A stretch of DNA of 23,586 nucleotides. Source: Sphacelaria rigidula. Taxonomy: Eukaryota > Phaeophyceae > Sphacelariales. The stretch lies in assembly GCA_964200075.2 (NCBI GenBank), contig CAXNAA020000256.1, positions 1 to 23,586 on the forward strand. The letters are read 5' to 3'. Shown here piece after piece: positions 19,740 to 23,586 of this stretch. The position numbers and the translations under genes are program-made. The first letter of the stretch is position 1. The number at the start of each line of letters is the position of its first letter. The notes under the pieces were generated by a model, which did no database searches, had not been told where the DNA came from, and worked only from the letters and a program-made list of their open reading frames with translations.

Positions 19740-21660
19740 GAAGAGTCTGAAGACCGTCGTCGAAACATGATGGCGTGAGTGGCCGGCCGAGAGAGTTTAC
19801 TGTGGTCAGCGAGAGTGTGCGCGGTGGAGGGGCGCCGATCCCCTTCATGACACCAAAGCGCGAGCCGTGTACCACGGTAGAGATGTGTCAATCCCTTGAG
19901 ACCACGGGATAATCCCGAGGACGGAGTGGGGTAGAAAGTGTGATCGGAGAGTAAAAAAGGAGAGCTACACCGCGTCGCACGCTAGAGAAGCACGTAAATC
20001 GCGTACACACGAACCGGGAGAATATAGGCGCCAGCTTACAGCTGAGTCACGTCGAGCGCCGAACGTTGCTTGTGTTTTTCGCAGTCTATCGCGGGAACGA
20101 CACATTGGCATTTGAAACAGTGCCTATTCCCGGCACAGCCCAATTTGCATCATGTTCCGCGTCTTGGGCTGCCCTTGCTCCTTCGCGCCTAGACCAAGCT
20201 CCAGTTTAGCGAAGGGCGCGTCGGTACACGCTGCAAGTCCCCACCCAATCGAACCCTGAACGAAATTCGCGCAACATTCGTGCGCTCAGATGTCAACCGG
20301 GGCTCGGTGGTGGTGTGAGTCGACCCAAATGAAGCAGAGCTTCACCACGGCGACGACTAAAGCGAGGCCTCCATTCCTGGTCGTCAACCCACAACACGAA
20401 ACAAAGCGATAACGTCCTCGAAGAACTGAGTCAGATGAGTTCTGAAGGTTTGTCTTGATCAACTCCACTCTGCCGTTGCGTCAATTGTTTGGTACTTCTC
20501 TGCACGGCAGATGGGGAGCAAGCGTAGTGGGATAAGACCCGAGCTTCAACGGGGTACGTCTGCGACCGTGTACTGGGAACTTGGTCCAGGCGATGACGGC
20601 GTAGGTCTGACCATCTAGCAGGGAGGAAATCGGGTGCAGAGCTTCGTGTGAGACGTTTCGGCGTTCGCAGGTATCATACTTAGGGTCGCTTCCAGCGCCG
20701 AGTGGAATTCTACGTTTTGTTGATTCGATGTCTTCTGGTACGACTATCCCTGCAGCAGGGGTCCTGCGCAAAGAGCGCGCGGAGACGCTCGCAAGCCTTC
20801 GAACACTAACCACTAGATCACTTACGGTTGGCGTTTTCTTCGTTGGACGTCTTTCAGTACATCAGTGGGGTCGTTACAGCACAACCTACCACCCGGGGCC
20901 CATACCGGGGGGGGGAGACCAACGTCTACTACATGCACCAGTCAGAATACTACAGAGCAGGGGCTTGACATGTTGTTCACTAGCTGTTCAAAACGTGATT
21001 ACTGCGGTAAACGTGAATATCGGCAGCACTGCGGTATCCATCAACCTCGTGAGACCGAATGCTAGACGATGTGCGCAGGAAGCTCTTTCGCGTTCTTAGT
21101 TGTGTACAATAGGAAGGTAACTGATAGGTGGCGTGCTTCACTCCTCCACGTCAGGAGTGATGGGAGTGTGACGGTGACCTCTGCACCACACTCGTCAACG
21201 TCCGACGGCGGCAATTGCCAATGTCTTCCGCCCGCATTCCTACTCTGCCGCCGTCCATCACATTAGAATAGTGCCAAAACCCGTACGAATATCGCGGTAT
21301 GTTGCTTCTCCTCCTGAGGTGCGGGGCAGACGTCTGGAATCGCGACTTCTTTTTTTTTTCAAGCAAGGCGTTTTCTGCGGCTTTCCCACGGTGACGCTAT
21401 GTTGTTTTACCCGATCAGGTCGTTCACCGGTAGAATGGCGCCTTGAATATCTCGGGGGAACACAAACAATGAAGTTTCCCGCTCGTGTTTCGTCACAAGC
21501 AGAGGACGCAAAATGTAGGGGCGTATCTTGGTAGCTGCGTACATCGGCTGTTGAACGGTTTGCGGCATTGTGTCCGAGTCCGACCCTCACGCGCTCGACA
21601 ACCAAAGCCTTTGCGGGAGTAACCGTCGGCTCATACTAGCATGCACGTTCATTGTGATAC
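19740..21660. other. No gene recognised
   Basis: The best frames are 110 codons (20481-20813, minus), 123 codons (20728-21099, plus) and 115 codons (21258-21605, minus). All are within chance expectation and show no motif I know. A G8 run lies at 20909-20916 and a T-rich run at 21350-21360. Confidence 0.4.
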
Positions 21661-21666
21661 AAACCC

Positions 21667-22485
21667 TCCACGGTACGTGCGGCACGATGCCAGGAAATCG
21701 TGGTATGGCATTCCGCGGTAATGGAATAACAATTTTGCGCTACAGCGGTACGGTGCGATGATGGAACGTGAACGTTTATGCGGAACTACGGGTGTCCCTC
21801 TTGGACCTCCCGCCGTACGTGCGAGTGCTACATGGGTGTGGTGTTGACATTTGTCTCCTGTATTTTCTGGTGGCGCTACACCAATCACACGAGCAGGGAT
21901 CGGAGCGATCAAGCGGCCACCGACCGAAAACTCGCGATTTGGCTGTCGTTCATACCGGTGAAGTGTGCCCCGGGGAAAGTAAGCCCCGATACAATAGCCA
22001 AGTGATGTAATTCTGCAGAGGAGGGCAAACATGACATCGATACAGTGTTGAGACGGCCTGGGTGCTCCCGGGGTCAAGTTTTGCTCACAAGACACGTGAA
22101 AGTTCGGCGTGCTCGTTCATCATTTGGGTTAAGATAAGAGTAAGAAAAACACTGCGGACCTCCCTGCCGTCCTCTCCGCAGACACAACCCATCTCATTTA
22201 CACGTAGCAGCACGCAGCTGAGAGATAAGGTGAACCGAGCGCACGCTACGACTGGAATGTGCAGCAATGGCAGAGGCTGCCGCTTCTGTACATTCCGCCA
22301 TCCAGCCAGGGTTGGCAGTAGCGAAATCGGGGTCACAAGCCGCCGGTAACTACTGCACACGAGCCGGTGAGGATTTGAGTTCGGTTGGTACATATTTCCG
22401 CGTATGTACGATAGTGTGGTGTCACGTTGTGTACTATGTTGTACTACACTATACTGTACTGTACCGTGCTGATATACAGTATTTC
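21667..22485 (+). repeat. R2 dispersed repeat, long copy B
   Basis: Collinear with 10017-10820 in the same orientation. It starts CCACGGTACGTGCGGCACG, passes GTGGTATGGCATTCCGCGG and ends in TACTGTACTGTAC-like sequence followed by GATATACAG. It has stops and small gaps relative to copy A, so neither strand keeps a common long frame. The start also aligns with the inverted short copy at 5884-6159. Three copies in 23.6 kb suggest a high-copy genomic family. The ACGGTAC word at the start, with a related word in inverted orientation at the end, hints at very short terminal inverted repeats. Confidence 0.85.
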
Positions 22486-22489
22486 ACTC

Positions 22490-22777
22490 CACTTGCAGAC
22501 ACGATTGTGTGACCCTAGACGTTCCGCCATGCCCTACTGTTCGCCACAGTACAATACTCTGGAATGAGCCGTAGGTTGAAACCAACGGATCAAATGTTTG
22601 TAATGACGATACGTTCTACGTCCAGATGGCAGTCCCTGCGTCCTCGCCTGTAGTCCGCAGTCAGCTGCGCCTCCTCGGGTGTGTACGGCAACGGCGAGGG
22701 CGGGGTACCCGGGCAGGGGTTGTTCAGTGTTAGGGCGGGGATTTTCCGTTCTCGTCAGAGTCATCCTACGATGGAGA
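22490..22777. other. No gene recognised
   Basis: Only a 76-codon minus-strand frame, with no motif or repeat seen. Confidence 0.4.
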
Positions 22778-22808
22778 GGGTGTACTCATGATCATGCATG
22801 CCATATTC
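22778..22808 (-). repeat. R1 dispersed repeat, copy 5, split by a MITE
   Basis: The reverse complement of 22778-22805 is identical over 28 nt to 76-103, including GGCATGCATGATCATGAG. The match resumes for a few bases after the insertion (CATGA at 23002-23006, compare TTATG before the core in copy 1). The copy was therefore in place before the MITE at 22809-22994 inserted. Confidence 0.8.
22801..22808 (+). repeat. Left target-site duplication CCATATTC
   Basis: Exact 8-bp direct repeat of 22995-23002, abutting the terminal inverted repeats of the MITE. Confidence 0.9.
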
Positions 22809-22994
22809 CACAGGCACCGTAGGTAAGGTAGGTACCCGGTACCGGTATTTGGGACATCTCATACCCTACCGATACCGACCCAATCCGGTATTTTGAAATC
22901 TCATACCTACGATACCTACGTATACCGCGGTATGGGATACCCCGGTAAATACCGGGAGTACGCTCGGTACGGTACCTTACCTACGGTGCCTGTG
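22809..22994. mobile_element. 186-bp MITE with 22-bp perfect TIRs and 8-bp TSD
   Basis: The ends 22809-22830 and 22973-22994 are perfect 22-bp inverted repeats beginning CACAGGCACCGTAGGTAAGG. Both sides are bounded by CCATATTC. The interior is built from GGTACC, CGGTAT and ATACC words and is itself partly palindromic, for example GGTACCGGTATTT against AAATACCGGGAG. It has no coding capacity. The 8-bp duplication points to the hAT group, with P or other 8-bp families as alternatives. Perfect ends and an exact duplication suggest a fairly young insertion. Confidence 0.92.
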
Positions 22995-23002
22995 CCATAT
23001 TC
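22995..23002 (+). repeat. Right target-site duplication CCATATTC
   Basis: Exact copy of 22801-22808, directly after the right terminal inverted repeat. Confidence 0.9.
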
Positions 23003-23215
23003 ATGAGAGAGGGGGGATATTTTGGGCCACTTCTTGCACGAAATGCCAAGTCAAAGCGTCCTTAAAAGCAGGAACGGGTGTTCGAACGAGCTAGATATAC
23101 ATAAATAACGCTCATTCATACTGCTTGATATCGTCTTGAACCAAATACAAGCGCAGCGCGAGCGTGGCAGGTCGTCTGACACACCTGTGAGCCTCTTTCT
23201 TCGTGCAATCGAATA

Positions 23216-23227
23216 CCCCCCCCCCCC
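23216..23227 (+). repeat. C12 homopolymer beside the RT fragment
   Basis: Twelve consecutive C, ending 15 bases before RT similarity becomes visible. It may mark the 5' junction of the truncated retrotransposon. Confidence 0.9.
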
Positions 23228-23242
23228 TCCTATCGTAGGAAA

Positions 23243-23586
23243 TAGAAATACTTCGATATTTGACAAGGAGTTGCACAAGGACGTACGTTATCACCCACTT
23301 TGTCCAAGGTATCTATCAATGACTTGATCATAGCAACAGAAGCAGCAAAGCAAGGGGTCAAGGTGGGTGACGATATGATATCAGGATTGATGTCCGCGGA
23401 TAATTTTGTGGGGATTTCAGAAACACCGGAAGGATTACAGACACAGATAGACAAGGCGCTAGAATACACTAGGACATGGAGAGTGACAGCGAACGTCAAC
23501 AAATGCGCGGTAGTCGTCTGTCACGAAGACAAGGAAAATCCGGTAGAGTTCAGATGGAAGTGGGGAGAAGAGGAACTGCCGTTCGT
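23243..23586 (+). pseudogene. Fragment of a second non-LTR reverse transcriptase, runs off the window
   Basis: Frame from 23246: KYFDI, a TGA stop at 23261-23263, then QGVAQGRTLSPTL, INDLI, GLMSADNFVGISETPEGLQ and RTWRVTANVNKCAVVVC, ending at the window edge inside a Trp-rich segment. This covers RT motifs around QG..LSP, the catalytic YxDD-type box and the following helix. It differs from the minus-strand RT at 17744-18757, so two lineages are present. Lesions seen: the stop; ADN where the family has ADD, so the second catalytic Asp is lost; and Arg and Ser at positions usually Cys and Phe. Nothing upstream of about 23243 is recognisable, which suggests 5' truncation. The copy is almost certainly dead. 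Confidence 0.88.

Overview
The window looks like repeat-dense intergenic DNA from a eukaryotic nuclear genome. There are no operons, no ribosome-binding-site-led genes and no convincing intact host gene. It does hold decayed non-LTR retrotransposon reverse transcriptases of two different lineages, non-autonomous DNA transposons with target-site duplications, foldback (long inverted repeat) elements, degenerate tandem arrays, poly-C/poly-G tracts and a short TTAGGG-type telomeric motif. The two reverse transcriptase types resemble ones I associate with stramenopile, especially brown algal, genomes. That assignment is an inference from memory and is not proven by the sequence.

Layout. 1-700: several copies of a short dispersed repeat (here called R1) that ends in C-tracts. 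1759-2600: a nested palindromic array, consisting of one diverged arm copy followed by a large inverted repeat of about 630 bp with smaller palindromes at both ends and at its centre. 2900-3300: pyrimidine-rich DNA with a hexamer microsatellite. 3300-5880: no recognisable gene. 5884-6159: an inverted, partial copy of a dispersed family (here called R2). 8356-8632: a hairpin followed by a degenerate 40-bp tandem repeat built on GACGGGA. 9194-9959: an hAT-like element of 693 bp with an 8-bp target duplication, inserted in the loop of an older palindrome. 10017-10820: a long copy of R2. 10913-11467: a mariner/Tc1-like element flanked by TA. 13085-14495: three foldback elements, two of them from the same family. 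16240-16935: a degenerate tandem array of about 91 bp per unit. 17744-18757 (minus): a 5'-truncated, broken non-LTR reverse transcriptase. 21667-22485: a second long copy of R2. 22801-23002: a 186-bp MITE with perfect 22-bp terminal inverted repeats and 8-bp target duplications, inserted in a copy of R1. 23243-23586: a fragment of a second, different non-LTR reverse transcriptase that runs off the end.

How the parts relate. The window is best read as a stack of insertions rather than as cooperating genes. R1 was present before the 22809-22994 MITE, and a palindrome was present before the 9220-9912 hAT-like element. Internally deleted or rearranged foldbacks sit beside fuller copies. Most open frames have lengths expected by chance. 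The longest (9818-10699, 293 codons) is a chimera of the end of the hAT-like element and the neighbouring R2 copy, so it is probably not a real gene. I found no clear new protein-coding system; the notable content is the family of palindromic elements.
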